Positions 35,260 to 46,799 of a DNA stretch of 64,000 nt are shown piece after piece. The position numbers were made by a program, and so were the translations under genes. The stretch is from Rhynchonema sp. JSB1_4 (taxonomy: Eukaryota > Nematoda > Chromadorea > Monhysterida > Xyalidae), in the NCBI GenBank assembly GCA_030248065.1, contig JASAMV010004351.1, positions 124,001 through 188,000 on the forward strand, in the 5' to 3' direction. Position 1 is the stretch's first letter. Each line of letters opens with the position of its first letter. The notes under the pieces were generated by a model. The model did no database searches, was not told the origin of the DNA, and saw only the letters and a list, made by a program, of their open reading frames with translations.

Positions 35260-38200
35260 TCAATCCGATCTATCGGTGACTCTGGCCAGTTGTCTAAGCT
35301 TGGTGTCTCTATTGCTCATGTCATACGAACAAGTGTGCGTGTCGGGGTGTCGATGCCGAGCGCACAACGTTTTGCCGCATCTGCAACACGGTTACTTTCA
35401 TTGCTTTGTTGTTTACTGTTTGCATCCCAATCAAGTGCTGTCAGTTTTGGGTTCAGCTTCAGCAAACTCTGGAACGAGAGGCTGTGTAAGTTAAAATCCG
35501 TTACGTGGCGCAGATATTACCGTATATTTATTGGAACACTACTTTCATAGACAAGGTACTGAAATACCCCACTTATGGGCGCCAATGTACCTGCATTGAA
35601 ACGTGCCGGACGTCTCCTTCAGTTTCAGGCCACAAGTGTTGCATCTCTGCTGCGACTGGGAGCTTTGCGGCAATCGATGTTGTCGGATGACTTGCGTGTC
35701 GTTAGAGCCAATTCGATGTTTCGCATTGCCGCGCGTCGAGTTGGCCTGATTTGGCAAGAAGATTAGTCCAACTGGCTACTGTATGTTGACATCACGAAAA
35801 CAACCAAATATCTCTCATCCAAGCTAACCGACACTTTTCGATAGGTGCTGGCAAGTGTGGGGTTACTCGTCGATGCGGGCACTCCACTGGCAGCCATTGC
35901 AGCTGGGCCAGGAGGCATCGACTCGCTGACTGGGGTGGCCGGACCCATTGCTGATACATCAATACGACGTGAAACATCAGTCGAATCCTCCACGTTCTCA
36001 TCCGAACTGCTGTCAGCCAATGGGCGGGACTTGGCAAGTACAGGGTTGTTCGCATTCGTCGTTGATATGTACAGGGGTTGGGTACTACTGCCGCTCGGGA
36101 GCTGGGAAGCCGATGTTAGTGAATTAGGTATCATCCCACCGGTTAGGCTGTTGCGCGTGCGACTGCGGGGACGTGGACCTGCAGATAAGGCAGTGAAATT
36201 GAAGCTGTCAGACCTTTTGCTCCGTTGAATGTTGCTACCTTTAGCCGATGACGGTCGAACGTTGTGCGTCCGTCGTTCCTTCGCTGCTCCTCCGCCCAGC
36301 ATGTGATGATGACGTTTCTTCAATCGAATACGACGTGATAATTCGCAGATGACCATGCCTGACGTTGCAAGGCAAAATTTGGTAAGAACACAAGAGGAAA
36401 CAGTTTGGCAGGGAACGGCTTCTGAAATAGTACAACAAAATCGACAAACAGACAAATCTCACCTGAACTCAATTCGGATGGATCTGACGGCGTTTGAATC
36501 GTGTCCTCCACAGTTCGACTTCTGTTCTGACTTTGAATGGCCGGAGTGGCTGGATCAGGTGAACCGCTGTAAAGAACGAATATTAATCTACCAAACAGAG
36601 AAACAAATCCTTTACAGTCAACGTACCTATAATATCGTTCGCCATCACTTTGTGCTGCGTCGTATGGTTGTGCGCCACCCCCATTCCATTGTCGTGATGT
36701 TTCATTGGCAACGACAACATCCGGTGTCGCACCAGTCGGTGACAGGTCCAGGTCATCGGCGGCAGAGTACAACACCTCCTCTTCTTCGAGTTCACTGCCT
36801 AAAAGGGGATATTATGACGGTGCAAACAACACAGGCTCGCACGATCTTCACATAAATACTGGAGAGCAATTCGTGCCGTATGAAATCTTTGGGTCTACTA
36901 TTTTACAGGCAGAAGAGATGGTAACAAAGAAGCGGAATTACGGACCACAACACAAGAGGGCGTTTCTTTTCAATATATTTGGCCGCGTTTCACGCAAAGT
37001 TGTCAGAATTTGAGGCGCGAAGTGCATTCACCATTCAGAGTGCAAATTGCAGCGACGCTCCGAATTTTTAGTGTAATTAGGCGTTGGCATGCGTCACGAG
37101 CTCTAACGTTCCCCGCACAGTCTGCACCCACCAGTGGTGGTCCACACAGCCCCACTGCTGTCCTCTGGATCCGAGCTGGAGCTAATGAATCGCATAGGCA
37201 TTGACGATCGTGTGTGTTGTTTGAATACAATGCCAGCCGGCACATGATGATGTCTGACGGTTGTTGTTGTCGTGCCCACGGAAGGATAAGTGGGAGAACG
37301 TTGACTCTTTGGTAAATCGTGCGTGTTGTAAACGAGGTCCTCGTACTCGGTCTCGCCTGAAGTGATAAAGTCGGATAAAGCTTGACGACAGGAACTACGG
37401 CTACAGTTGGACCGCGACAAAAATTATCGCTGTTTGTGAGGTAGGTGTTGTGCGAGATAGAATTGGAGTTTTGGAGCACCACAAGAACTAGCATAAAAGA
37501 CGTTCTCCGATAGATAATGCAAACAACATTTACACTGGTAGAAACTGGTGTTTCAATTGCATCGCAAAATATAGCTAACAAAGACTACCCTCGCCTTCCG
37601 TATCCCAACCAATCCTAGTCGTAATTCACGGTTGTTACGGCTGGAAGTGTGGCGTTAAATTCTGATTTGTGGCAACAAAAAGGGGTATTCAGTTATACTT
37701 TGCTTCCATTGAGTTAGAACAACACCCTTCCCGCGCGACTGATCAAGGCGCGGAAACTTTGAACAATCGGCAACGACAAAGTGTTATTTCCGCATCCATC
37801 CCCCGTCATCTTTTCGTGTCTGACAAGCAAAGCAACTGGCAAACGTACCAGCCGAGCTCTCCTTTGCACTCGTATCCTCAGGTGCTGATGTGCCATATCG
37901 CAATGCGGTTGTGTTAGTGGATGCACTTGGTTGTGGCGTTGAGTAGGTGGTGGACGTTGACGGCAGATCGGGGTCGAATCGCGACACGGCTGGCTCGTCG
38001 TCGTTCTGAATGCAAGATGTCAGTATTAAAGTCGGCCGGACTATCTTTTCGCAACATACATTTGTGAAAAAACGTTTTTTTTCAAAAAAAAACCTTTTTT
38101 CCAATTTTTTCCAGTAGTGAAGGAGACCCCTTGTCAAAAACGCCTACTTTCGACAAAATTTTGTTGAAAAATGGTCTGAAACTAATGCACTGTAAGCGCT

Positions 38201-40659
38201 AGAAGTAGACATTTTGGACTGCTTAGAACCGATTTAGTGGTTTTGACACTTGTTTCACGATCTTTCAAAATCTCTCAGACATTTTTGGAAGAAAAAAAGC
38301 ATTTTTTTGAGAGACAACAAGAGTTACCACTTGGTAAAGTTTCCGGAAAAATAAAAACATCATTTTGACCGGATCTGTCGTCAGACGTCGAGTTACTCGA
38401 ATGCCTGTCATTGGACTTCGAGATTTACTAGCATTCCAACAAGTTGTTCCCAGACGATCTGATTACCAATTTTGATGCCACCCATGATAACAACAAATCT
38501 AAGATTACGCTTGAAACCGGCCGTTGTTCAAGTACACACACGCACCTTCCGATTAATCCTGATGCGTTCCATATTCCTCCTGATCTCCCTCATTCTAGCC
38601 ATTGTGCGCAGATTGTCATCGGCCCGACGTCGTGCACTCTCCTGACGCTCGACCGTGAACGAAAGATCGAGTTCGGTTTCGGACAACGAACCGTGGTCTT
38701 GGGAGGAAATGTCGGTCGATCTGAATGAAGAGGGGCAACGATGGGAGATACATGAATAGGAATACAGGTGGTGAGTTGTGAAATCCGTATTGCCCGTGGT
38801 GTCGTTTGGGGGGGAGTGGGTACCCTCCTCTCTGGTATCCGGCAACTTGACGTTTTCTCCCAGGGGTACCGTAAAAACCTAAATAGAAGGGGGGGCTCTA
38901 TTAACTCACTGACCCCATTTTGGGGGGGGGGGCTCTATTCCGGGGGGGCCTCTATTAATTCACTGACCCGAACCTGAAAAATTGTTCCCAGAAATACCCC
39001 CAAAAACCCCAAAAAGGGGTTTGAAAGGATGTTTTTTCGCTTGTAATCGCATTTATTCTTGTCTATTCGTCAATAAAAGGCGTATTATGCGCTCTGAACG
39101 AACAACAAACGTGCGTAAATGTACCTGTGCACCACTATCAAGTGGTAATACACTACTGTATAGGGGATGTTACTGAGGGGGGCTCTATTCCGGGGGGGGC
39201 TCTATTAATTCACTGACCCCTTTTGGGGGGGCTGTATTACGGGGGGCTCTATTCCGGGGGGGGGCTGTATTTAGGTTTTTACGGTAACCGGTATCCTGAC
39301 TTTTTGTACACGAGGTATCCTACATTAAAATTGTTCCGAAAAACGAAAAAAATCGACCATTTTTACCTCCAAAATGCTCAAAATCCTTGCCCACCGAAAT
39401 ATTTGGATTTCAGGTGCCCGTATCCTAACTTTTTCATTTCCCAACGACACCACTGCCGTGTTGGATCACTTAGTTTCAGGGTACGAGCACTGTAATACAG
39501 CTGTGTACTAGTAAAAAACGACATTTTATTTATAAATACTACCTGTAGCTTTTCTGCACTGATCTGCGCGACCGAGGGAAATGTCCCGAAGCAGCCGCAT
39601 TGACAGATGTTTCATGCTGACCAGAACTGGGTGTTGAGGTGGCAACATTAATTGGCCCGGCTCTGGGCAGTACGGCCAGTTTGAGCACAGCATTCGTTGC
39701 AATCCCGTAGGAACCGAGCGATCTTTCGGGTTCATCGAGAGAGCATCCGGAGAAAATCAGGGCCTAAAATGAACGAAAATGTGAAATGATTGGTGCCCAA
39801 CTGCATAAAGCATAAAATGATGAAGTAGCCAGCCGTTAGTAGGGATCGGAAATGGAAGGTATCGGGTGTCGGCACCCAAAAAGAATCAGGTATCGGCATG
39901 TTTTTCCAAGGTATTGGCTATCGGGTCGGGTATTACACTTTCGCGATTAAAAACCAATTTTCAAAAGCAGCTCGGCATTTGCCAAGTATCAGCTGTCGGT
40001 TGTCGGCATACCCCACCCTCGATGCCGATCCCAGTCTTGAGATGACAATGACATTTATTAAAATGATGATATCAAAATTAGAATTATTGATGATATTAAA
40101 ATTTCGAGAACATATATTTACAAAATCGTTTTGCGGGTTTCCAAGGATGGTGCTGCTGTGTTCATTAGGTCCACACGGCAGGACCAGTGGTGTCGTTGAG
40201 AAATCGAAATTTTCGCATACGCAGCCCAATTTTCGGGAAATTTCCCACACATACCCCCAAAAATCAAACATTTCACATGGGGTTTCTCACAAACTTCCCA
40301 TACCCGAGGGTGGGGTTTTCTTGCGGTAGCAAGCGATTTTTGACATTTTTAGGCGAAAAATGGTCAACTTTGGTACTTTTCGGGGCCAAAAAGTGATTTC
40401 CTAGAGGTGCTTGTTCGAAAAGTAAAAAATTACCCATACCCCAGGGCGATTTCACATACTCGCGGGTAACCCCCCGCCCCCCCCAACTACACCGCTGGGC
40501 ATGACTCAGATTTCAGAAACGTACCTGATGATAGCTGGGCACACCCAAACATTCGGCAATCACGTGTTTCAAGTCTTGCACGGACGGTTCCTTGGATCTG
40601 GAGACGGGCACTCGCACCACGTGAGTCGCACCCGTCACGGTTTCCACGGTCAGATCCAT
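35260..40659 (-). CDS. ZFAND4: UBL plus AN1 zinc-finger protein, ZFAND4-like
   Basis: Ten exons join without a break: 40659-40525, 39763-39543, 38720-38546, 38005-37849, 37356-37132, 36798-36627, 36566-36463, 36358-35829, 35745-35591 and 35380-35260. The product is 664 residues. Residues 1 to about 85 are ubiquitin-like (MDLTVETVTGATHVVRVPV... ALIFSGCSLDE... LKLAVLPRAGPIN). The GPIN ending is shared with vertebrate ZFAND4 (727 residues in human). A long disordered, Ser/Pro-rich middle includes a charged helical part (ESARRRADDNLRTMARMRE). The C-terminus is an AN1 finger with all eight ligands: CNTC, then CRC, then CARH, then H-T-C (exons 9 and 10). AN1/UBL proteins are linked to ubiquitin-proteasome handling; the exact role of ZFAND4 is poorly known. 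Introns 1 and 2 each hold a hAT-like MITE. The 3' end converges on SF3A2. Confidence 0.92.
38794..39455. mobile_element. hAT-like MITE (CAGTGGTGTCGTTG family) with nested insert
   Basis: The ends read CCGTGGTGTCGTTTGG and CCAACGACACCACTG, and the element is 662 bases long. Flanks CCGTATTG and CCGTGTTG look like a slightly decayed 8-bp target duplication. A second element sits inside it, about 38870-39286. That one has inverted ends CCGTAAAAACCTAAATAG and CTATTTAGGTTTTTACGG, probably flanked by TA. The whole lies in ZFAND4 intron 2. Its interior carries G runs and the repeated word GGGGGCTCTATT. Confidence 0.8.
38976..39125. repeat. 150-base module shared with 51913-52065
   Basis: The stretch runs from GAAAAATTGTTCCCAGAAAT through GGGGTTTGAAAGGATG to GAACGAACAACAAACGTGC. 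It is almost the same as 51913-52065 in the other repeat cluster and in the same orientation. It is non-coding. Confidence 0.8.
40185..40497. mobile_element. hAT-like MITE (CAGTGGTGTCGTTG family)
   Basis: The element is 313 bases, from CAGTGGTGTCGTTGAG to CCCAACTACACCGCTG. The flanks GGCAGGAC (40177-40184) and GGCATGAC (40498-40505) match at 7 of 8 positions, as expected for an old hAT target duplication. It lies in ZFAND4 intron 1. The interior shares CCCAATTTTCGGGAAATTTC and AGCAAGCGATTTTTGACATTTTT with the copy at 48660. Confidence 0.88.
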
Positions 40660-41533
40660 TAAATTTGAGTTTGTGTGGGTTTGGCATCAAGCCATCATGA
40701 TCTGAAACAAAGATCTGGTCCCAACTGGATATCAAGTGGCAGTAAGTTCAAACCTAATGTTTCACGTTAAAGTTTATGTCGTGTTGGTAGTGGCAGTATG
40801 TTCCACATGACTGGGGCTGGAAGCCCAAGCTTTTACAGGCTGAAATCATGATGGAAAGAAACCAAACGTTGGATGACGTCAACGTCACAAAACAGGCGTG
40901 CAACCAAAACAGGTTTCAGTGGTGACACAAGACAACAATGTTTCGCAAAAGCACGACCGAGCTACAAATCCAGCACACAGCAGGACACGATGACAGAGTG
41001 CACGTCTGCGTCTGGTTAGCCAACTTGTGTGCTTTACCACAAATGGACAATGGTGAAAGGAAGCTGTGTGCATTTGGGCAGCACAATGGCACAACATTGA
41101 TAGGCCAAGGAACACAAGCATAAAATGAACAGGGCAGTTTGTAATCAAATTGTTTCTATTTTAACCCACCGATAAGTGCACGATGGTACAACTGTAGGTG
41201 GCAACAAGAGGGGTAAACTGTTACAAAATGAAAATCACAAATTCATAAAGCTAGACTAAGTATTCAGGATACTGTACATCGATAACAACACTTGATGAGA
41301 GGAATCGAACAGAATGTCAGGCATCGGTTAGGTAGGTTTCGCTCGTCAGTGACACAACCAGAGCGTGGGCTGATCTTGATTATACGGAGACCCAATAAAC
41401 ATAAATAAAAGCGGCAAACTGAGCTACATTTGATACCCAAGAACAAACTAGCCAAATACAAATAATCGAGCAATGATCAGCCATAAGAATACGTATATAT
41501 TTTGCAGCTCATTTAATCCAATTCAATGATTCG

Positions 41534-44158
41534 TCAGTACTTGTAGAATCCTTCACCAGTTTTTCGTCCCAGTTTTCCTTCTTTCACCATTTTCGCCAGT
41601 GTTTCACTCGGTTTGAATATTTGAACATCCGGATACTTCTCGGCCCAGCCTGTGGAGAGTGGGAACAAAAGGCGATCAATGGGTTAATGCAGATACTGCA
41701 CAAGTACATTGCTGAGCACACAAGAGCAACTGGCCTATTAACTAGATGAGCAATATCGAACAACAGAATACAGTCTACCGTCTTATTGTGGCACGATCTT
41801 TACGTCACTGTCAAGAACGTTCACAATGTGCAGGAGCAAAAGAAGTTTACTGCTGTTCAGAGACAAACTGTCCGCCGTGACTATTAGAAGGCCCCACCTT
41901 GAATAATAAAGTGTGTTGTATCCAATCCCACATAATCGGCTAATTCGAACGGTCCCATTGGATAACCAGCACCGAGTTTCATGGCCGTATCAATGTCTCT
42001 GTGTGAAGCATCACCGCGCTCGGCCATACGCAATGCCTCCATCATGTACGGCACCAGCAGACGATTGACGATAAAACCGGGCGTGTCCTAAATTACTTGA
42101 ACATTGTTGTATTTGGGTTGATGATTTCCTGAACAAATGAACCGAAAGTCGTGAAAGAGGCTGCTAACATTGCAGGTGACTGTCGTTTTACCGACACTCT
42201 TGCCGAATCCTTCCAGCAGTTTGAATGTTACGTCCGACGTTTCGGGAATGCGAATTATCTAAATGGAATCGAAAATGCGCTGGCATACAAAAGTTCTCGC
42301 CAGGCACCACAATGAGAGACAAAATGATGTTACCTCCAACAATTTCATCATTGGAACAGGATTGAAGAAATGTAGTCCGCCGAATTTGTCCTTGCGTTTT
42401 ACGGTGGTCACGATGTCGGACAAAGTCAGCGATGACGTGTTGGTGGTGAGGATACATGAACTGGACACAACAATTGTGCAGGTAAACAAAATAATTATCT
42501 GGCACGATGATCTGGTGTACCGGTCGTCAGTGACAACCTGTCGAAACGGGCAGCGAAACTCGAGGGGCCACATCAAATTTTGCCAGACGGACGCTGCATC
42601 CGCAGGCGCAGAAGTTTGACATTTTTTGTCTGGGGCGCATTGCCGTACAATTGTCACAAGGCATCAATTTGGACCAGCGTAAAGGCTGTTCAATTGGTGT
42701 GAGGAAACCAGATTTACGCTGGTTGAGCTGTCACCGGAACGTCACTCACGGTTTGCAGATCGAATCCAGTTCGGCGAACAGTTTGCGCTTGATGTCCAAG
42801 TTCTCGATGATCGCCTCGATCACCAGATCAGCATTGGCCGCCGAACTAGCCAGATTGGTCGATGTGTGTATGCGGGACAACGTGTCGTCCACAAATGCTT
42901 TCGCGCCCTGCATTTTGCATTTCTTGGTTGTGCAGCACACAGTGGTGTCGTTGGGGGGGGGGGAAGGGGGGGGGGTTACCCCCCCTAGTATCCGGTATCC
43001 GGTATCTTGATTTTTTCACCCAGGGGTATCCGGTATCCTGACTTTTTGTCCAGGGGTATCCTACCCTAAAAATTTTCCGAAAACTGTAAAAATCGCCCAT
43101 TTTTGCCTCCAAAATGCTCAAAATCGCTTGCTAGCGCAAGCATAGCCCCAAAATGACCATTTTTTGCGCTTTCAACACCGATTTTGCTCGATTTTCCTGT
43201 TAAAAAATTGACCTTTTTTGAACAACCCCCCCTGGGTATCCGAGATTTTTTATTTTAGGGAGCAACCCCCCCTGGTATCATTTTTTTTTCATTTTTTCAT
43301 TTTGGGTATCCGGTATCCGAAAATTTTGGATTTTGGGTATCCGGTATCCTGACTTTTTGATTTCCCAACGACACCACTGGCAGCACATATCTGCTGTCAT
43401 CGTATAGTCCAGCCACGTGCTCATGAGACTACTCTTTTTAAAGCTTGCTTGGCCAGATTCAAAAATGCGCCGGCTACACGGTGCTTTCGCAAACAAAAGA
43501 AAGAGATTGGGCCGAGAGGCATGATGACAACTTCCAGCTGGCTGACCTCAATTTGTTGTGTGCTTGCGCGAACAGCAACGTCGTTCAACACACAAATGTT
43601 TTGGGAGTCAAAAGGGAATTTACGCACCGAGGTGGAGAGCGTGTTTTTTTTAAAAAATACATGCGTTTCTCTTTCTTTCATTTCCCAAAGACGTGGAACC
43701 GGAACATTATTGGATCCGTTCAAGTCAACTTCAAAATAAGTCGTCTCATGAGTCCGTGGCTGGACTATACGCGCGAATGCACCTCGGTGTTCACGCCCAA
43801 AACACTGCCAAAATCAAACCGCAAAAACCATACTTTCTTATCATCCGGAATTTTCTTCCTAGCCACCCTTTCCAGACTTTTCTGCATGTCTGCTTTTGAT
43901 TTGACCAAAAGATCGTCGGTTTGATCGATCAGATGCACATGGTAGCCGTTGGCCGCGCTGACCTAAAGTCCATAAAAGTTATTTCTCTGTCCTGTACAGT
44001 TCAAGTTACCCGAAAGTGTCGATTACATACTAAAAGAGACCAACCTGCGCAATGCCGGTACCCATCAGCCCTCCACCAATGATGGCCACATTTTTTATCT
44101 GCGCATTCGCCGCAGTCACACTCAGTTGTCGCCGTGCCACTGCAGATATAAGGGCCAT
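41534..44158 (-). CDS. HADH: 3-hydroxyacyl-CoA dehydrogenase, mitochondrial
   Basis: Seven exons: 44158-44045, 43962-43834, 42907-42750, 42460-42334, 42258-42169, 42089-41898 and 41649-41534. The start [13 protein letters not shown] is a short basic presequence for mitochondrial import. The NAD-binding Rossmann motif is [13 protein letters not shown]. The catalytic His and Glu are in [15 protein letters not shown], and the C-terminal domain has [19 protein letters not shown]. The end [11 protein letters not shown] is typical, and the total of about 307 residues matches the family. The enzyme oxidises L-3-hydroxyacyl-CoA to 3-ketoacyl-CoA with NAD+ in short-chain beta-oxidation. One oddity: exon 6 has a doubled GA at about 42059-42062. 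This shifts frame after the Asn-Arg of FIVNRLL and would give a premature stop. All splice sites and the downstream frame otherwise fit, so this is either a sequence error or a recent lesion. Intron 2 holds two M-size elements. Confidence 0.93.
42657..42729. repeat. Mini-hairpin with GACCAGCGTAAA motif
   Basis: TTTGGACCAGCGTAAAGGCTG and the inverted GATTTACGCTGGTTGAGC face each other in HADH intron 3, next to exon 3. It is the same motif as in the hairpin at 1098-1265 and at 12165 and 23223. Confidence 0.6.
42940..43379. mobile_element. hAT-like MITE in HADH intron 2
   Basis: The element is 440 bases with ends CAGTGGTGTCGTTG and CAACGACACCACTG. It is flanked by a perfect 8-bp duplication GCAGCACA (42932-42939 and 43380-43387). 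The interior is dominated by the word GGTATCC (GGTATCCGGTATCC) close to both ends and by G and C runs. Such subterminal repeats are usual transposase-binding sites in hAT elements. Its left end lies 33 bases from the HADH exon 3 acceptor. Confidence 0.95.
43403..43769. mobile_element. MITE, TATAGTCCAGCCAC family, copy 2
   Basis: The element is 367 bases with ends TATAGTCCAGCCACGTGCTC and GTGGCTGGACTATA. It is largely identical in the interior to 14414-14775, differing by substitutions and small indels. It lies in HADH intron 2, 15 bases from the right target duplication of the hAT-like element, so one intron received two insertions. Confidence 0.88.
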
Positions 44159-44229
44159 AACGAAGAATGAAGTGTGTCTGTGGCGAAAAATCAAGATTTT
44201 AAAGTTAGAAACAAAGCACCAAACAGGAA

Positions 44230-45440
44230 GGTAATCTGACGTTTCGTTGCGTCACATGATATGAACACGCACCTTGATAAAGAAACGTCCCATAAATTAC
44301 GGAAACTTTTATGCAGAGAATACAATTTCAACCAATAAAACACATGTGTTACTTTTCAAAACACATTTGTAGGCCAAATTATTTCAGGGCAGCAAACCGA
44401 ATTTTTACATAAAATCAAAATTAAAACAAGCTTTGAAATTTTACAATGGTTACTGAGAAAGCATAAAAGGAACATTTCAGAGCAATTTTGCCACGATAGA
44501 GTACACACAGACAAAACAAAACACGCAGATAGTACGTAAAGTTTGCCCATTGGAAAGCTTGACTCAAGACTTGAAAATCAATATTGAATAAAACAAAACT
44601 ATTGACAGTACTCACACTGCATGTACGATGATCACTTACTACATCGGATACCAACCTCAACCTCTCACTTTCACAAACACAAAGCATTTCAGTCGCAGAC
44701 GTGAATCAAATTTTAAAAGCGATAATACCACCGGTACATCCATCTTTGACGGCAATTTTCGTTGAGTTATACCAAGACGTGAGTGTAGGCCACTGAGAAG
44801 TCATGTGCGGAAATAGAAAGTTAGATACAATATACTCAGTGATCAAGGGGCTCAACGCTTTGTAACTCATCATAGTACACAGAATCCACCAGTACCTAAA
44901 CTAAAGCGAAGAGAGATTCAAAAGAAAGCAACACCACCGTATTCAACAAAATATTAGCGTGGTTCAAATTGCGGCAGACAATTTTCGTCCTTCAAATTGA
45001 ACTAAAAAAACAACAATACAGCGAAAATTAGATGCTTTTCCAGGAGGGCAGGAAATAGACACACATCATTCGGGCAGATTCAACACTCAATAAAAGTGCG
45101 ATTCTTGAGAAAAAATTTTAATTATGACGTGAATTATTTGGAAATTTTACACGTTTCAGTAACAACAGGGCAACCACAGAAAGTCCGGTGTAATACGCGT
45201 TTAACATAGATCAGTAAGTAGTGAACAGATTGTTCCGGCCATGTGTTATCAAGAAACGGTGGTTAGCTGAATCACATGATTAAGCAAACAAACACCTTTT
45301 TTGATGACATGAAGGAACATGATCAATCAATACGTGAACAAAGTGCGAAATATGTGTTCGACGAACAACACAACGAGGACCGAACAAGATTATCAAGTAT
45401 CGACGGTAAAATGCACGCACGCAAATACGAAGTAAATACC
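44230..45440. other. AT-rich intergenic region
   Basis: No open frame with domain content, no splice-compatible exons and no RNA gene were seen upstream of HADH. The HADH promoter must lie near 44160-44300, but no TATA box or other motif stands out. Confidence 0.4.
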
Positions 45441-45446
45441 TAGGCT

Positions 45447-46098
45447 TAAACCTGGCCCGCCACTATTGATATTTGAAAATTTTGTTCTGTTTTTATGATC
45501 TATTACTGTTGCCGACATCGAAACGAACAAGGTTTATATTCGTGACTTTTCCATTAAGTGCCGATTTAATACCGAAATTAATCTATAAACCTCGGTTATC
45601 GGGAACAAAATTCCAAAAAATAGATAGACCCCCATTTAGTGCATTTCAGGAAGACAGGAACAAATATTCAAGATGGCCGACTGCTTCTTATCACAGGCAT
45701 ACGGTAGTCACGTGATCTTGCCCATGCGGTTTGTACAGTGCCGCTGTGTTTGTCAGTGCATAACACACGTGTTGTAAGCCCGCGCACTGGCAGCACTGTG
45801 TAGTGGGAGCGTAAAGTCGGGAGCGTAAAATCCCTAATAGCATACTGTAAGCCTATGAGAATTTTGCGGCAATTCAAAATTTTGTTCCTGGCTGACGTGA
45901 TTGCCAAGAAGTGGGGGTCTATCTATTTTTTTAAATTTTGTTCCCGAGAACCGGTGTTTATCGATTGATTTCGATATAAAATCTGCACCAGATCAAAAAG
46001 TCATGAATATAAACCTTATTCGTCTCGATGTCGACAACCAAATTAGAGCAAAAAACAAACCAAAAATTTCAAATATCAATAGTGGCGGGCCAGGTTTA
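45447..46098. repeat. Long fold-back element, 652 bases
   Basis: The arms at about 45447-45635 and 45912-46098 are reverse complements with moderate divergence. Landmarks are AACCTGGCCCGCCACTATTG at the outer end and GGTCTATCTATTTTTT at the inner end. The 275-base centre is unrelated. No transposase is present. The ORFs on both strands are products of the inverted arms. Confidence 0.9.
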
Positions 46099-46799
46099 AC
46101 AACAATCGTGGCCACACATTATCTGTGTTGGAGCAAAGACACAGACAAATCAAATTCCTTAGCACATTGGTCTTGATGGAGCATTTTAGATCGCAATTAA
46201 CAATTTTCAGTAACTTCATAGCAGAACAAATAACCACAGAACAATATGTGTAAATGCAAAAAAGGAGACGTCCAGAAAGCAAGTAGTAGCGGTTATTGGC
46301 GAAGAAGCATAAAAGGTTATAGCTACCTTAACGGCTCACAAATCATATCAGACGCTCGATATAATCAACCGAGCCAAGCTTCACACACTGGTTATCACCG
46401 TAAAATTCGACTTACAATTGCTGCCTAATATTTTTTGGTCATTTTCAATTTTTGAACGTGTTTTTGGTTTATACTAGGTTATGTTCCTGTTTGAATTTAC
46501 AAAGTGTGCACATAAGAAAAGACTTTACACACAGTTGCAAAACTAACTGCTCACGCGAATACAGACACCAAACAAAACAACGAAGCACGCCGCAAAACTA
46601 TGAACCAAAAAGAACGAACAAAACGAAAACACAACTTCACACATGATAACAAAGACATAGAAACAGCAAAGTGAAAACCCAAAGAACAGACCGCGTGAAA
46701 GCAAAATTTTGAACAAAAGGGGGCGTACAAATATACATGGGGGTTTTACCAATACAAACTTGAGTTGAAACTGGATACAGCACAGCGAACACTTAGTAG

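Noticed and set aside
35252..36228. Several plus-strand frames of 80-127 codons
   Set aside because: They are antisense shadows of ZFAND4 exons 8 to 10, whose minus-strand frame has the AN1 cysteines.
43020..43380. Possible coding in GGTATCC-rich DNA
   Set aside because: It is the interior of the hAT-like MITE in HADH intron 2, bounded by the perfect GCAGCACA duplication.
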